DNA of 64,000 nucleotides from Gemmatimonas sp. Its GTDB lineage: Bacteria; Gemmatimonadota; Gemmatimonadetes; Longimicrobiales; Longimicrobiaceae. This document shows positions 50,682 through 61,497 of the stretch, piece after piece. Within the stretch, counting starts at the first letter, position 1, and each line of letters begins with the position of its first letter. The position numbers were made by a program, and so were the translations under genes. Under the pieces are notes generated by a model. It worked only from the letters and a program-made list of their open reading frames with translations, searched no databases and was not told where the DNA came from. The stretch is from assembly GCA_009380025.1 (NCBI GenBank), contig WHSP01000008.1, positions 1-64,000 of the forward strand, in the 5' to 3' direction.

Positions 50682-53600
50682 ATGCCACTCCGGCTCGTCC
50701 GAGCCCCCTCCAATCGAACGCTCTGGAATAGCTGCCGCGACCGATTTCTCGCGGCCGCGGGAACAGCGACAGGGCCGCGTGGTCACAGGGCCCACCTCTG
50801 GATCACCCATCGTGGCCTCCGCGACTCGCTACTCGAACAGGCTTTCGAGCTCGGTATCCGGGGTTGGCTGGATCCGCCGATCTCCTTCTTCTCGGAGCTG
50901 CCTGAGCGCTTCCAGCTGAGCGGAAAGCCGACCGGGCTCCTGACCCGGCGCCGACTGGTTGCTCGGCTGGCGTCGAAGCATGCCGATCGACTCAGAATCG
51001 GGACATCGGCCAACCGCGGGATCATCCGTGGGCACATGATGGACGGGCTCCTCGGCGAGTTGCTTCCCGAGGGTGTCGAGCCGGGGCGTCTGAGCTCCGG
51101 GCTGGCGGCGATCGCCGACGACGACTTCACCCGACGCCGCAACGACTGGGTTGGCGCTGTCTATCGCGAATACCTCGAGGAGCTGTCCCGTCGCGACCAG
51201 TTCGACCCGAGATCCGTGCACGCACTCCTGGCGACGTCGATCGACCAGGGGAATCTGTCGGGTGCGATTGGCGGGGCCCCCGAACTCCACATCTACGGAC
51301 TGTACGGCCTCCGCTCCCGCGAGCGGTTCATCTCGGCACTCGCCACCCAGCGAGACGTTTCCGTGGCGCTCTATACGCTGCTGGAGGACGAACCGGGAGA
51401 ATGGGACGATCTGGCGCAAAGACTGGACGTACAGGTCGAGATCCTTCCCGGGAAGCAGACCCCCGATCCCGCCGTCATTCAACCGGCCCCGGACGCGCTC
51501 CGCGAGTATGGCTGGATCACGGCGGAGGTCAAGCGGCAGCTCACGGAGGGCGGGATCGAGCCGCACGAGATCGCCGTGGTTGCGCGAGAAGGCCGGGTCG
51601 ACACCCGCCTGGCGTACACCGCGTTGGAGTCGGCAGGCATTCCGTGCACAGCGCGGGTGCGGATGCAGCTGAGCAACATCGGGGCCCTCAAAGCTGTTCT
51701 CGAACTGTTCCGCGGCGCTGCGACCGAGTGGAGCTACCGGCCTCTGCGCAACGTTTTGACGAGCCCCTATTTCCAAACGGGAGTCGATCTCAGGGGGATC
51801 GACTTCGTTGCGGCTCAGCGGCGCCTTTCGGGCCTACAAGCCTGGGCAGACGCTCTGGAGAGGGTTGTGTCGGCGAAGGAGGACCCGACCGACCGTGACG
51901 CTCGAGGTCTTGGCGTCCATCGAGAACGGCTCCTCGAAGATGCGGCCCGGCTGCGCTCGATCCAGGACGATCTCGCGATGCTGGACGAGCCGCGCAGCGA
52001 GCGCCAATGGGCCGAGCTGACGATCAGGTTGCTCGGTGAAGGGGTTCTAGACCTCAGACGCAGGGCATCGCAGCCGGTCGCGAACCGCTGGGACGTCGTA
52101 CGATTCGATCAACGGGGGATTCGCCAGCTCGACCGCCTGTTGCGGGAATGGTCGGAGTTGGATCTCCTCGAGGATCCGCTCGCGGTCTCGGAATGGCACC
52201 GTCTGCTGCAGCGGATGTTGGAGGCGCACGAGCTTGCGCTCTCGACGCCCGGTCAGAAGGGGGTGCAGGTCGTGGAGGCGCAGGACGCGGCGCTGACCCC
52301 GTTCCGGGCGATCTATGTGACGCACGCGAACGATGGTGAATTCCCCCGCCCGCCGTTGTCCCAGGGGGTGCTATTGGAGGAGGAGCGCGCGGCTTTGCGG
52401 CGTGCCGGCCTTCCAATCGCCGATCGGGAGCTGAGCCTTCGGCGAGAGCGGACGCTCTGGCGTGCCGCAGTCCAGGCCGACTCCGTCGCGATCACCTACC
52501 GCACGACCGATCCGGCGGGCACGCCGCTACTTCCTTCCCTCATGGTCCCCGACCACGACCCATCGAACGAGTTGCCCCGGTCGTTCGAGCCCATCGCCGG
52601 AGCGGACGAAGGGGCGCGCGATCAGGTAGCCAGCCCCGAGGAGGCCCGCCGCCTCGCCGCCGTCCGGCTCAGGCGGACCGCCGGTTCGAAGGAAACCGTC
52701 GAGTGCGCCGACACGGGCGGCCTCCAGCGGGCGATCGTCGCGGCGCATGCGGAGGTCCGACGAGGGGTTCGCCTCGAGTCGGCCCGTCCCGAGACGGCGG
52801 CCAACCCGTGGCAGGGTGAACTGCGCGACCCGGCCCTGCTCCAGCATCTCGCCCACCGCTACGGTCCAGACCACGTGTGGTCGGCCAGCCAGCTCGAGGC
52901 GTACGCAACCTCGCCGTTTATCTTCCTCGTCGATCGGGTCCTCCGGCTTCGCCCCATGGAGGAGGCGGCGGAGGAAACGACGCCACTGACCTTCGGCGGC
53001 GTCGCGCACGACCTGCTGGAGCGCTTTTACGACGCGACCCTGAACGCATTGCCGGTCTGGTTCGACGAGGTGACCCAGGAGGCCTACGATCGACTCGCCG
53101 ATGAGATCTTCAGCCGGCTCGAGGCGGAGGGCAGGTGGGTTGGTCTGCCGGTACTCTGGCGGCATGCCCGCGAGGAAATCCGCGCGAAGGTCCGGGAATA
53201 CCTTGCCTGGGAAGTCGGGTACCTTCAGAAGAAGGGAGAACGCCCGGTCTGGTGCGAGTTGGAGCTGGTGCGGGACGGGGAGCCGATCACGCTCACGGGG
53301 ATGGATCTCACCGGCTCGCCGCGGGTCATGCGGTTCACTGGACGAATCGACCGCATCGACCTCCGGGGCGTCGGCGAATCGGCGTGCTATGACATCGTCG
53401 ACTACAAGTCTTCCACCTACCCTTCCTCGGCGGGATACACCGACGGCTCCGTCATGCAGGCCGTCCTTTATCTGGAAGGGGTCGCGCATGTCAAGGGCGT
53501 GTCGGCCGGGAGAGGTCGGTACCGGGTCATCAAGAGACCCGGGAACCCGCAGAATGGCTGTCAGATCGAGGCTGGGAAGGCGGATTATCTGAAGGTGCTA

Positions 53601-53750
53601 CGCGTTGCCTTCACGATCCCGGAACGGGTCCAAAGGGGAATCTTCGAACCCGCCATCGCCAAGTCGCAGAAGTGGCTGGCGTATCATCCCGGGATCGACG
53701 TCGTGAGGACGCGAGCGCAGATCGAAGAGGGGAGCCGATTCGATGGCTGA
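50682..53750 (+). CDS. addB: AddB-like helicase-nuclease subunit (PD-(D/E)XK)
   Basis: 1022 residues. The N-terminal ~730 residues resemble the inactive helicase half of AddB (LWITHRGLRDSLLEQAF, HIYGLYGLRSRERFI, IAVVAREGRVDTRLAYTALE, VVEAQDAALTPFRAIYVT), with no Walker A loop. The C-terminal nuclease domain has VWSASQLEAYATSPFIFLVDRVLRL, LTFGGVAHDLLERFYD, FTGRIDRIDLRGVG and YDIVDYKSS, the PD-(D/E)XK catalytic set. The four-Cys Fe-S cluster of Bacillus AddB is not seen. It overlaps addA by 8 bp. The complex processes double-strand DNA ends for recombination. Confidence 0.88.
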   Translation: MPLRLVRAPSNRTLWNSCRDRFLAAAGTATGPRGHRAHLWITHRGLRDSLLEQAFELGIRGWLDPPISFFSELPERFQLSGKPTGLLTRRRLVARLASKHADRLRIGTSANRGIIRGHMMDGLLGELLPEGVEPGRLSSGLAAIADDDFTRRRNDWVGAVYREYLEELSRRDQFDPRSVHALLATSIDQGNLSGAIGGAPELHIYGLYGLRSRERFISALATQRDVSVALYTLLEDEPGEWDDLAQRLDVQVEILPGKQTPDPAVIQPAPDALREYGWITAEVKRQLTEGGIEPHEIAVVAREGRVDTRLAYTALESAGIPCTARVRMQLSNIGALKAVLELFRGAATEWSYRPLRNVLTSPYFQTGVDLRGIDFVAAQRRLSGLQAWADALERVVSAKEDPTDRDARGLGVHRERLLEDAARLRSIQDDLAMLDEPRSERQWAELTIRLLGEGVLDLRRRASQPVANRWDVVRFDQRGIRQLDRLLREWSELDLLEDPLAVSEWHRLLQRMLEAHELALSTPGQKGVQVVEAQDAALTPFRAIYVTHANDGEFPRPPLSQGVLLEEERAALRRAGLPIADRELSLRRERTLWRAAVQADSVAITYRTTDPAGTPLLPSLMVPDHDPSNELPRSFEPIAGADEGARDQVASPEEARRLAAVRLRRTAGSKETVECADTGGLQRAIVAAHAEVRRGVRLESARPETAANPWQGELRDPALLQHLAHRYGPDHVWSASQLEAYATSPFIFLVDRVLRLRPMEEAAEETTPLTFGGVAHDLLERFYDATLNALPVWFDEVTQEAYDRLADEIFSRLEAEGRWVGLPVLWRHAREEIRAKVREYLAWEVGYLQKKGERPVWCELELVRDGEPITLTGMDLTGSPRVMRFTGRIDRIDLRGVGESACYDIVDYKSSTYPSSAGYTDGSVMQAVLYLEGVAHVKGVSAGRGRYRVIKRPGNPQNGCQIEAGKADYLKVLRVAFTIPERVQRGIFEPAIAKSQKWLAYHPGIDVVRTRAQIEEGSRFDG

Positions 53751-56700
53751 TCTCCAGTGGACCGGCGAGCAGGTCGCGGCGATCCTCGGCCGGCGGGATA
53801 CCCTTCTCTCGGCGAACGCCGGCAGTGGCAAGACGACGACGGTGGTCGGCAAGATCCTGTGGCTACTCGGCCTGGACGCGGGCGTCAACGGCGACACAGG
53901 CGAGCCGTTGCCTCCCTGCCTCGAACCCTGTGAACTGCACGAGATCGCCGCGATCACGTTCACCGAGAAAGCCGCGCACGACCTCAAGCGGAAGCTGCGG
54001 AGCGGAATCGAAGACTCGCCGCGCGGCATCGAGCTTCGCTGGAAGATCGACCGCGCGTTCATCGGGACGATCCACTCGTTCTGCGCTTCCTTGCTCCGCG
54101 AACATGCTCTGCGCCTGGGGATCGATCCCACCTTCACCATCCTCGATGAACGGGAGACGCGTTCCGTCCAGGACGATTTGACCAGCGAGCTGGTTCTGGA
54201 ACGGCTCGAGGCGCAAGACGAAGGGGTCGCGGAGATCTTCCGCAGGCACGGTCTCCGCGGCTACACCCTCACGAACGGGACTGTCGATCTCCTCCGGATC
54301 GCTCTCCGCGACCTGCGCTGGCGCCGCGACCGGTACGCGCTCTGGACCGACCAGGCGGGAGGGCGATTGGACGCGAATCGTCTCAGGATGCTCGCCCCCA
54401 GCGGAATCGACGCGAACGACGAGGCGGTCCTCCGTAGCTGCGATACGCTCTATCGCCTCGCCCGGATCGCGTTGCACCGTTGGGAGGAGTATCAGCGGGA
54501 GGAGAACGTCCGAGACTACGACGGTTTGATCCTCGATACCCGTGGCCTGCTGGTGGGACCGCACGGCGCGCCCGCCCTGCGCTCGATTCGCGATCGCTTC
54601 CGCATCCTCGTCATCGATGAGTTCCAGGACACCGATCGCGCTCAGGCCGACATCGCCCTGAACATCGGCCGCGCTGTCGATCGCCCCCAGCTCCTCTTCG
54701 TGGGTGACCCGAAGCAGTCCATCTACCGGTTCCGCGGCGCTGACATTTCGGTCTGGAACGAAGTGGCGCACGCGTTGAAGGACGACGGTGAGCTGTTGTC
54801 GCTCACGAGCAACTTCCGGAGTCAGCCGGAGCTCATCGAATACCTGAACGCCGTGGGAGAGGAGGCGATCGAGGAGACGGGACGTGCCCTGGAGAACGAG
54901 CTGCCGCAGAGTCGCGTGCGCTACAGCCCGTTGAGGGCGGGGCTGGAGAGCTCAGCCACCGCCAGCGTCGAGTTCCTGAGCGTAGACGACGGGAACGCCG
55001 ATTCTCGCCGCGTTGCCGAGGGCGAACAGGTCGCCCGGAGGATCCGCGAGCTGGTCGAGAACGGCGAGACGATCGTCGATCCGGACGACGGCCAGCTTCG
55101 GCCCTGTCGCTACAGCGACATCGCGGTCCTGTACCGCGGTCGCAACGGGCTCAAGCACTATCAGCGGATGCTCGCGGTCCACGGCGTGCCCGTCTTTCAT
55201 CCCGCGCAGGGAGGGCTCGCGGATCAGCAGGAGATCGCTGACGTCGTCAACGCTCTTCGTCTGCTCGATAATCCGGCTGACGATCTCGCTGCGTTCGGGT
55301 TTCTGCGGTCACCCTTTGTCGGGCTCCGCGACGAGGTGGTCGCGCGGATCGCGCTCGAACGCGGATCGCGATCGCTGCTCAGGCAGTCGAGGGCCTTTCT
55401 GGACGAGGTGGAGTGGTGGGCACCGCCCGAGGGCGAGGAGTTGCGCGACATCGAACGAGACGCGCTGCATACCGGCCTCGGGCTCGTTGATGAGCTGATC
55501 GGCCTCGCGGCCCGCCTCCCCCTCGACGAGCTGCTCGCACACCTGCTCGACCGCAGTGGCTATCGCCTCCACCTGATGCTTCTCGGCGAGAACCGCGAAC
55601 CGCTCGCCAACCTTCAGACGCTCGTGCGGATCGCGGAACAGTACCGCAAACACCCGATCGGCGACTTCCTCGACATCTGGAGCCGGTGGAGCGAACAGGA
55701 TACCGGCCTTCCGCAGGCTCCGCTCTACAGCGCGGACGACGACGTGGTGACGTTGACTACCATACACCGCGCGAAGGGCCTCGAGTGGCCCGTCGTCTTC
55801 CTCATCGACACCATTTCGAGAATCACCTCACGGACCACCAACAACTTTTGGAGCGACCCCGACTGCGGCCCTCTCCTGGCCCCGAAAACGAGTGATCAGG
55901 GGCCGCGAGCGAAGGCGATCATCAATCGGTACGAGCTCGAAGAGACCGCCGAGGAAGCGCGCCTCCTCTATGTGGCTACGACGAGGGCGAAGGACCGACT
56001 GGTCATTACGGGTCCCGCTCCGAAGAAGCGGAGCCACCTGCAGTGGCTCACTCATGGATCGGAGGTGAGCGTAGTTAGCGATCGGAGCTGCGCAGCCGAG
56101 CTTCCGCCCCCCGCGGGGAGCCCGGAGGTCGGTCTGGGCTGGCTGGATCGGCTCCGCACAGCCCCGCTACCCCATCTCGCCGAGCTCCTACCCGCGCCGC
56201 CTTTCCGTCACCTCAGCTCTGCCACTGAGGTGATGCTCCGGGAGCGCGACCGGCCCCAATGGGAGCTCCGCTATGTTCACGGGGTCGAACCGGTGTGGGC
56301 ATTCGCCAGGAACTCGAGCGGGAAAAGGATACCCGAGCGCGTTCGCGGCACAATCATCCATGGCGCACTGGAACGTTACCCCCCGGGGCCGCTGGAGCGA
56401 GCGGAGATGGAGGAGGAGCTCGCCCGCATCCTCGAAGAGGTAATCGGCGAGTTGGAGATGCCGGAGCTGGAGCCGTACCTGACGGCCGAGAACGACTACC
56501 GCAACGCGCTCGAACGGGAGATCGCGCACGTCGTCTCGAGCGAAGAATGGGGTTGGTACACTGCGGGCGAGCACTACAGGGAGCTGCCCTTCCTCCACAT
56601 CGTTGGGCAGCGGCTGGCGTATGTCGGCGCCTTCGATCTCTACCGGCCGGAGGACGGAGAGGCCGCCATCATCGACTTCAAGACCCACGACCTGCCAGCA

Positions 56701-56829
56701 GATCGTGTCGCCGTCGCCGCCAAGGAGTACTCACAGCAAGCCAGGCTCTATCGGGATGCTGCGGAGGTTCGCTCGCCAGCTCGTGTGATGCTGCACTTCA
56801 CCAAGCCGGGTGCTGTCGTTGAGATGTGA
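53743..56829 (+). CDS. addA: AddA-like UvrD-family helicase-nuclease subunit
   Basis: 1028 residues. Walker A ANAGSGKTT (24-32), motif Ia ITFTEKAAHDL, motif II VIDEFQDTDRAQ, motif III VGDPKQSIYRFRGAD, motif V/VI LTTIHRAKGLEWPVVFL and LLYVATTRAKDRLVI. The C-terminal PD-(D/E)XK nuclease shows GTIIHGALERYPPG, RLAYVGAFDLYRPEDGEAAIIDFKT and YSQQARLYRDA. It is the motor and second nuclease of AddAB. The gene ends 160 bp before the nurA stop, converging with a family B repeat between them. Confidence 0.94.
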   Translation: MADLQWTGEQVAAILGRRDTLLSANAGSGKTTTVVGKILWLLGLDAGVNGDTGEPLPPCLEPCELHEIAAITFTEKAAHDLKRKLRSGIEDSPRGIELRWKIDRAFIGTIHSFCASLLREHALRLGIDPTFTILDERETRSVQDDLTSELVLERLEAQDEGVAEIFRRHGLRGYTLTNGTVDLLRIALRDLRWRRDRYALWTDQAGGRLDANRLRMLAPSGIDANDEAVLRSCDTLYRLARIALHRWEEYQREENVRDYDGLILDTRGLLVGPHGAPALRSIRDRFRILVIDEFQDTDRAQADIALNIGRAVDRPQLLFVGDPKQSIYRFRGADISVWNEVAHALKDDGELLSLTSNFRSQPELIEYLNAVGEEAIEETGRALENELPQSRVRYSPLRAGLESSATASVEFLSVDDGNADSRRVAEGEQVARRIRELVENGETIVDPDDGQLRPCRYSDIAVLYRGRNGLKHYQRMLAVHGVPVFHPAQGGLADQQEIADVVNALRLLDNPADDLAAFGFLRSPFVGLRDEVVARIALERGSRSLLRQSRAFLDEVEWWAPPEGEELRDIERDALHTGLGLVDELIGLAARLPLDELLAHLLDRSGYRLHLMLLGENREPLANLQTLVRIAEQYRKHPIGDFLDIWSRWSEQDTGLPQAPLYSADDDVVTLTTIHRAKGLEWPVVFLIDTISRITSRTTNNFWSDPDCGPLLAPKTSDQGPRAKAIINRYELEETAEEARLLYVATTRAKDRLVITGPAPKKRSHLQWLTHGSEVSVVSDRSCAAELPPPAGSPEVGLGWLDRLRTAPLPHLAELLPAPPFRHLSSATEVMLRERDRPQWELRYVHGVEPVWAFARNSSGKRIPERVRGTIIHGALERYPPGPLERAEMEEELARILEEVIGELEMPELEPYLTAENDYRNALEREIAHVVSSEEWGWYTAGEHYRELPFLHIVGQRLAYVGAFDLYRPEDGEAAIIDFKTHDLPADRVAVAAKEYSQQARLYRDAAEVRSPARVMLHFTKPGAVVEM

Positions 56830-56885
56830 GCTTCCGTCGAAGGACAAATCTCACGCGCGGACGCGAGCCTCCCGACATCAGTTCC

Positions 56886-56941
56886 GTCATTCCCGCGAAA
56901 GCGGGAATCCAGCGGCTGGATCCCCGCTTCGCGGGGATGAC
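56886..56941. repeat. Dispersed palindrome family B between addA and nurA
   Basis: Two abutting hairpins: CATTCCCGCGAAAGCGGGAAT and ATCCCCGCTTCGCGGGGAT, bounded by GTCAT and ATGAC. The position between convergent operons would allow bidirectional termination. Confidence 0.8.
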
Positions 56942-56989
56942 CGACAATCGGGTTCTGACGCGTCCAACCGGGAAGTCCGGAGCCCACAG

Positions 56990-57976
56990 TCATCCACGAG
57001 CCCCGGCCTTGCCCGGCACCCACCGCGCCGCGCTCGTCCGCAGCGCACGATATACCCATGCCGAATCACCGAGACGCCGGCGCAGCTCACGTTCGAGACC
57101 GCCGATCGGATACAGGTTCTGGGGTGCCCGCGGGTCCTTGTGCGCCGCGGCGGCGAACTCGGGCAGCGCCGAGGCCGACTGGTCGGCGCGAAAGCGCGCG
57201 TCCTCGAGAGGTAGTTCCGTCGAGGCCTCACAGCGGACGACACCCGACCACGGGTGCCCGGCCCCGCCCGGCAGCCGCAGGTACCAGGAGTAGCGGCTCC
57301 ACGTCGTCTGCGTCAGGAAGAGAGGGGTACGCTGCCCGGGCTTCAGCGCCGCCACTACCGGCGTGAGAGCTTCAGGGAGGTAGCCCACCTGGTGCGTCTT
57401 GATATAGCCGATCGCCCCCGTCAGGTGCTGTCGGCCGCGAAGTGGTCCGTCAGCGACCAGCAAACGGTCTCGCGCATCCGCCTCACTGGTCCCGACCTTC
57501 CTGCTTGCCGATTCGGCGGCCTCGATCTCGAGCTCGATCATCCGCTCCTGCAATGCCTGGGAGAGACTCTCGAGATCCTGACCGGCCGCTGCGATGGGGG
57601 CGTACGCCCCCGCCTGCGTGGTCAGCTCGGGCGCGCCCGCGGGCCCGAAGAGCCCGCGCCGCACCTCGGCTACGACGATCGTTGCGCGGCCATCGCAGGT
57701 GACGACTCCGGCGGCGTACGAGGCGCAGATCCCCGGCCGGGTCGTGCCATCCGCACCGGTCAGCCAGACACGAGCGTCGATGCGCCGGACGCCGTCGGTG
57801 AAGTCCACGCGGCTGGGGCGGAGTCCGACCGGGACGTCGACGGGGTCCCAATCCGCGGATCGGACCTCCACCTCGACGTCAACCGTTGCCCCGCTCGGAT
57901 CCAGCGACTCCGTCTCGATCGGTGAACCGTATTCGGGCGCCCACGCCTCGACGACGATCTGTTCGGTGACGCTCAC
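56990..57976 (-). CDS. nurA: NurA-like nuclease
   Basis: 328 residues. NurA-type motifs: the first acidic motif FTDGVRRIDARVW (Asp61), a second LLVADGPLRGR (Asp176) followed by GAIGYIKTHQVGYLP, the core strand RYSWYLRLPG ... GVVRCEAS, and a C-terminal motif LYPIGGLERELRRRLG where the family has its YP...H/E element. NurA degrades the 5' strand of DNA ends and is driven by HerA. Its start overlaps the sbcC stop by 4 nt, and it is the last gene of a herA-sbcD-sbcC-nurA operon. Family sequence conservation is low, so the call rests on motifs plus context. Confidence 0.82.
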   Translation of the reverse strand: MSVTEQIVVEAWAPEYGSPIETESLDPSGATVDVEVEVRSADWDPVDVPVGLRPSRVDFTDGVRRIDARVWLTGADGTTRPGICASYAAGVVTCDGRATIVVAEVRRGLFGPAGAPELTTQAGAYAPIAAAGQDLESLSQALQERMIELEIEAAESASRKVGTSEADARDRLLVADGPLRGRQHLTGAIGYIKTHQVGYLPEALTPVVAALKPGQRTPLFLTQTTWSRYSWYLRLPGGAGHPWSGVVRCEASTELPLEDARFRADQSASALPEFAAAAHKDPRAPQNLYPIGGLERELRRRLGDSAWVYRALRTSAARWVPGKAGARG

Positions 57977-60360
57977 GCGGCCGACCTCTCGACCGTGGAG
58001 GTCCCACCGGCCTTCCTCACCTCGTACCGAACGGGGATGCGTTCGGCGAGCTCGCGGACGTGCGTGACCAGACCGACCATCCGACCCCGGGCGCCCAGCT
58101 CTTCGATGGCCGCGGCGACGATATCGAGGGTATCGGTGTCGAGGGTCCCGAACCCCTCGTCGAGGAAGAGGGAGTCGAGCCTGGCTGCGCTGCCGGACAC
58201 CAGGTCAGCGACCTGATCGGCGAGGGCCAGGGCGAGGGAGAGTGACGCGAGGAAGGTCTCGCCACCGGAGAGAGTCTTGGCAGAGCGACGCTCATCCGCG
58301 TTCCGATGGTCGATCACCTCGAACTCGTTGGTACCGGTGAGCGCCAGTGAGTATGCCCCGCTCGACAGTTCTCGCATCGTTTGAGTAGCGCCGTCGACCA
58401 GGCGCTCGAGGGCGCGGTTGAGGAGCCACGCCTCGAACCCGGTGGCCCTCAGGTGCTGACCGAGCAGGCCCGCGACCTGCGCCGTCTCCCTCGCTTCCGA
58501 TCGCTCGGCCCGCAGCTTCTCCGCCTCCGCAATGCGGTCGACGAGCCGAGTGCAATTCGCCCGAGCCTCGGCCAGCGAAGATACGACCGCGTCCCTCGGT
58601 CGTTCGTCCGAGCCCACTACGACGCCCGCCGCCTTGCACGCTGCCCGAATTTGCTCGCTGATCGCCAAGCGTTCCCTGGCCTGCGCCTCCGCCGTCGCGC
58701 GTAGCGTCTCGAGCGAGTCCCGCACCTCACCCGACGTCACGAACGCCCAGTTCGTCAGCGAGCTCCACGCTTCCGCGAGGTCGTCCAGTGGCGGCGCTGG
58801 AGGGCTCATCTCTGCCACTGTGTCGCGAGCTCGATTGAACACCTTCCAGGCCTTCCCTACCTCGTCGCTGAGCGCAGCCTCAGCGCCTTTCGCCTGCTCG
58901 TCCGCCTTCCGCGCTGCCCGCAGGGTCGCACGAAGGGTGTCGACCCGCTCCTCCAGCTGCCGCAAGCTTTCGAGTTCCTCCCCAACTTCCTCGAGCGGTG
59001 GCGCTTCTTGGAGACCGCTCTCGAGCTTGACGACCTGCTCCTGCGCGGCCGCCTCCAGAGCAGTCGCGGTATTCAGCTCCGCCACCACACGTTCGCGCAG
59101 CTTTGCCGTACGCTGCGCTTCTTCCTGCCGTTTTCGGAGCTCCGCCTCAGTCTCCGCAAGCCCCTCGGGCCGCTCGTGCTCCGGAAGCCGATCCACAGAG
59201 TGCAGGCACACCGGGCACGTACCTCCGACGGCCAGCGACCCGGCGAGGTGGAAAGCGGAGTGCTCCCGGCGGAGGCTCTCCAGCTGCTCAGTCGCCGCGC
59301 CAGCGAGCTCGCTGGCGACGAGGGCATCGGCGGCTACCTTCTCGGCGTCTTCCGAGGCCGCGCCGGTTTTCTCCTTCAACAGGCTCAGCGTTTCCCTTTG
59401 CTCGGTCAGACGTCGGTACGCATCCATGATGGCACTCAGCTCGACCTCGGCTGGCAGGTCACGGAGGGCGTCCTCCGCTGTGTCGGCCGCCTCCTGCGCG
59501 GCCGCGACGGCCTTGGCGCTCTTCGTCGAAGCGTCCCTCGCGGCCGCGACGCGGGCCGCCAACTTCTCCGCGCCCGGGGGCATGCCAATCGATTCGAGAC
59601 TGCGGCCCCGAAGCTCCGTCGCTTCGACATCCGCGGCCAGCTCCCCCAACGACCGTTGGATATCCTCCACGAGTGGTTGCGCCGCCTCCACTTCAGTAAG
59701 CAGCGCTTCGAGATTGCCGACCCGAGCCTCCGCCTCTTTGAGGGCCGCTCCGCTGGCATCGACCAGATCGCTCAGTCGCCGCTCGAGTTGCCCTTCGCGG
59801 GCCTGGGCACCCGCCGACCGCTGCCGGGCGAGACTGCCGATCCGCTCGTAGTCGCGTAAGCCCAGCAACCCGACGAGCAGATCCTGGCGGTCCTTTGGCC
59901 TCGCCCGCATGAACTCCGCAAAATCACCCTGGGGCAGAACGACGCAGCGCACGAAGTGATCGAAAGTCAACCCGATCACTCCCTCGACGGCCCTGGTCAA
60001 CTCCTCGGCGTTGCCAGCGAGTGAGTGTCCCCCTCCGTCCTCGAGCCTCGCCTCTTTGGTCGTAGCTCCCTTGCCGGTCCGGCGGACCACCCGCACCGCT
60101 GTGTACGCCTCCGTGCCGACGACGAAATCCAGGCGAACACGTGCCTCTGCCATCCCTTGGCTGATTACTGGCGCCACGAGGCGCCGATCCTCGTACCGCG
60201 GCACACTGCCGTAGAGGGCGAACGTGATCGCGTCGATCACACTCGATTTGCCGGATCCCGTGGGACCCGTCAGAACGAACAGTTCCGTATCCTCGAATTC
60301 GATCGTCGTCCGCTCCCGGAAGGACGCGAAACCCTCGAGCTCAAGCCGCTTCGGTCTCAT
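57973..60360 (-). CDS. sbcC: SbcC/Rad50-type exonuclease ATPase
   Basis: 795 residues, somewhat short for SbcC (about 1000). Walker A GPTGSGKSS (32-40), Q-loop VVLPQGDFAEFM, long coiled coils, a central zinc hook GGTCPVCLHSVDRLP, then signature TLSGGETFLASLSLALALAD and Walker B LFLDEGFGTLD with the D-loop. It forms the SbcCD (Rad50-Mre11) complex that opens hairpins and trims blocked DNA ends. It overlaps sbcD by 20 bp and nurA by 4 bp. The start is the first Met, typical MRPKRLELEGFASF. Confidence 0.95.
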   Translation of the reverse strand: MRPKRLELEGFASFRERTTIEFEDTELFVLTGPTGSGKSSVIDAITFALYGSVPRYEDRRLVAPVISQGMAEARVRLDFVVGTEAYTAVRVVRRTGKGATTKEARLEDGGGHSLAGNAEELTRAVEGVIGLTFDHFVRCVVLPQGDFAEFMRARPKDRQDLLVGLLGLRDYERIGSLARQRSAGAQAREGQLERRLSDLVDASGAALKEAEARVGNLEALLTEVEAAQPLVEDIQRSLGELAADVEATELRGRSLESIGMPPGAEKLAARVAAARDASTKSAKAVAAAQEAADTAEDALRDLPAEVELSAIMDAYRRLTEQRETLSLLKEKTGAASEDAEKVAADALVASELAGAATEQLESLRREHSAFHLAGSLAVGGTCPVCLHSVDRLPEHERPEGLAETEAELRKRQEEAQRTAKLRERVVAELNTATALEAAAQEQVVKLESGLQEAPPLEEVGEELESLRQLEERVDTLRATLRAARKADEQAKGAEAALSDEVGKAWKVFNRARDTVAEMSPPAPPLDDLAEAWSSLTNWAFVTSGEVRDSLETLRATAEAQARERLAISEQIRAACKAAGVVVGSDERPRDAVVSSLAEARANCTRLVDRIAEAEKLRAERSEARETAQVAGLLGQHLRATGFEAWLLNRALERLVDGATQTMRELSSGAYSLALTGTNEFEVIDHRNADERRSAKTLSGGETFLASLSLALALADQVADLVSGSAARLDSLFLDEGFGTLDTDTLDIVAAAIEELGARGRMVGLVTHVRELAERIPVRYEVRKAGGTSTVERSAA

Positions 60361-61497
60361 TCACCTCTTCCAGGAGTTCGTCGAAGAGTCTCAAGAGTCG
60401 GGGATCCTCGATACTTCGCTCTCGGAGGTACTCCTCGAAGAGCTCCGCCGGGGCTCGCGACCAGGCGCGATCATCCTGCAGGTCTGCGGTCGATCGGCTC
60501 TCGTCGACGCGAACCGAGACGTCGATCGCGTTCGGGAACATGTCGCGGACCTCGTCGGCGAGACCGGCCCGAGGATTCTCGTGGACAATCACGCGCAGGA
60601 ACGCCTCGCCCACGCTCTCCCGCTGCGTCTCGAGCTGCGCCAACGTGCCGCTGATTGTCTGCAGGGAGCGGCCGCCGGAGAGAGTCCGCGGCCGGACCAG
60701 CGCCGGCTCGCTGGGGTGCACCTCCACCAGCAATACGCTTCGCTCCTCGTCGTCGTCGCCGAAGTCGAGCTGCAGGGGCGAGCCGCAGTACCAGATTGGA
60801 CACGCGCCCGGTATGCTCTGCGACCGGTGGAGGTGACCGAGCGCCACGTAGTGCGCGTTGGCCGGGAAGATCTGGGGCGACGCGAAGTAGTCGAAGACCG
60901 TGTGGGCTTGCCGCTCACCCCCGCCAACTTGCCCGCCGACCACGGCGAGATGGGCCACGACGAGGTTGACGGTGCTGGTATCGAAGCCCTCACAAAGCTG
61001 AGCCAAGATCCTGCGACAGCGATCACCATACGCCTGGGCGTGCTCATCCGCCTCGCCCGCCATGAGCCGATCGGCTCGGACCACGCCGCGCTGTGAGAGA
61101 AAGGGCAGGACGGCCACCCTCGCGACCTCGCCGGACTTCGTCTGGAAGTCGATCACCCCGCCCTCCCTCGGCGCGGCAGGAAAGGGTACCGTGTGGACCC
61201 GCGTCAGCAAGAGGAGTGGGCGGATCGCCTTCAGCCGATACGGACTGTCGTGGTTGCCGGCAATCACCAGCACTTCGGCGCCCGTGCCGGCGAGATCGAG
61301 AAGCGTCTTGTAGACCAGCTCCTCGACTTCGGCGGTGGGCGCCGAGCTATCGAAAATATCCCCGACGACGAGAACCAGGTCGACCGCCTCCTCCCGGGTG
61401 ATCTCTACGATCTCCTCCAGGACGACCTTTTGCTCGTCGATCCGACTCCGGCCTCGTAGGCTTCTGCCGACGTGCCAGTCACCGGTATGCAGGATCT

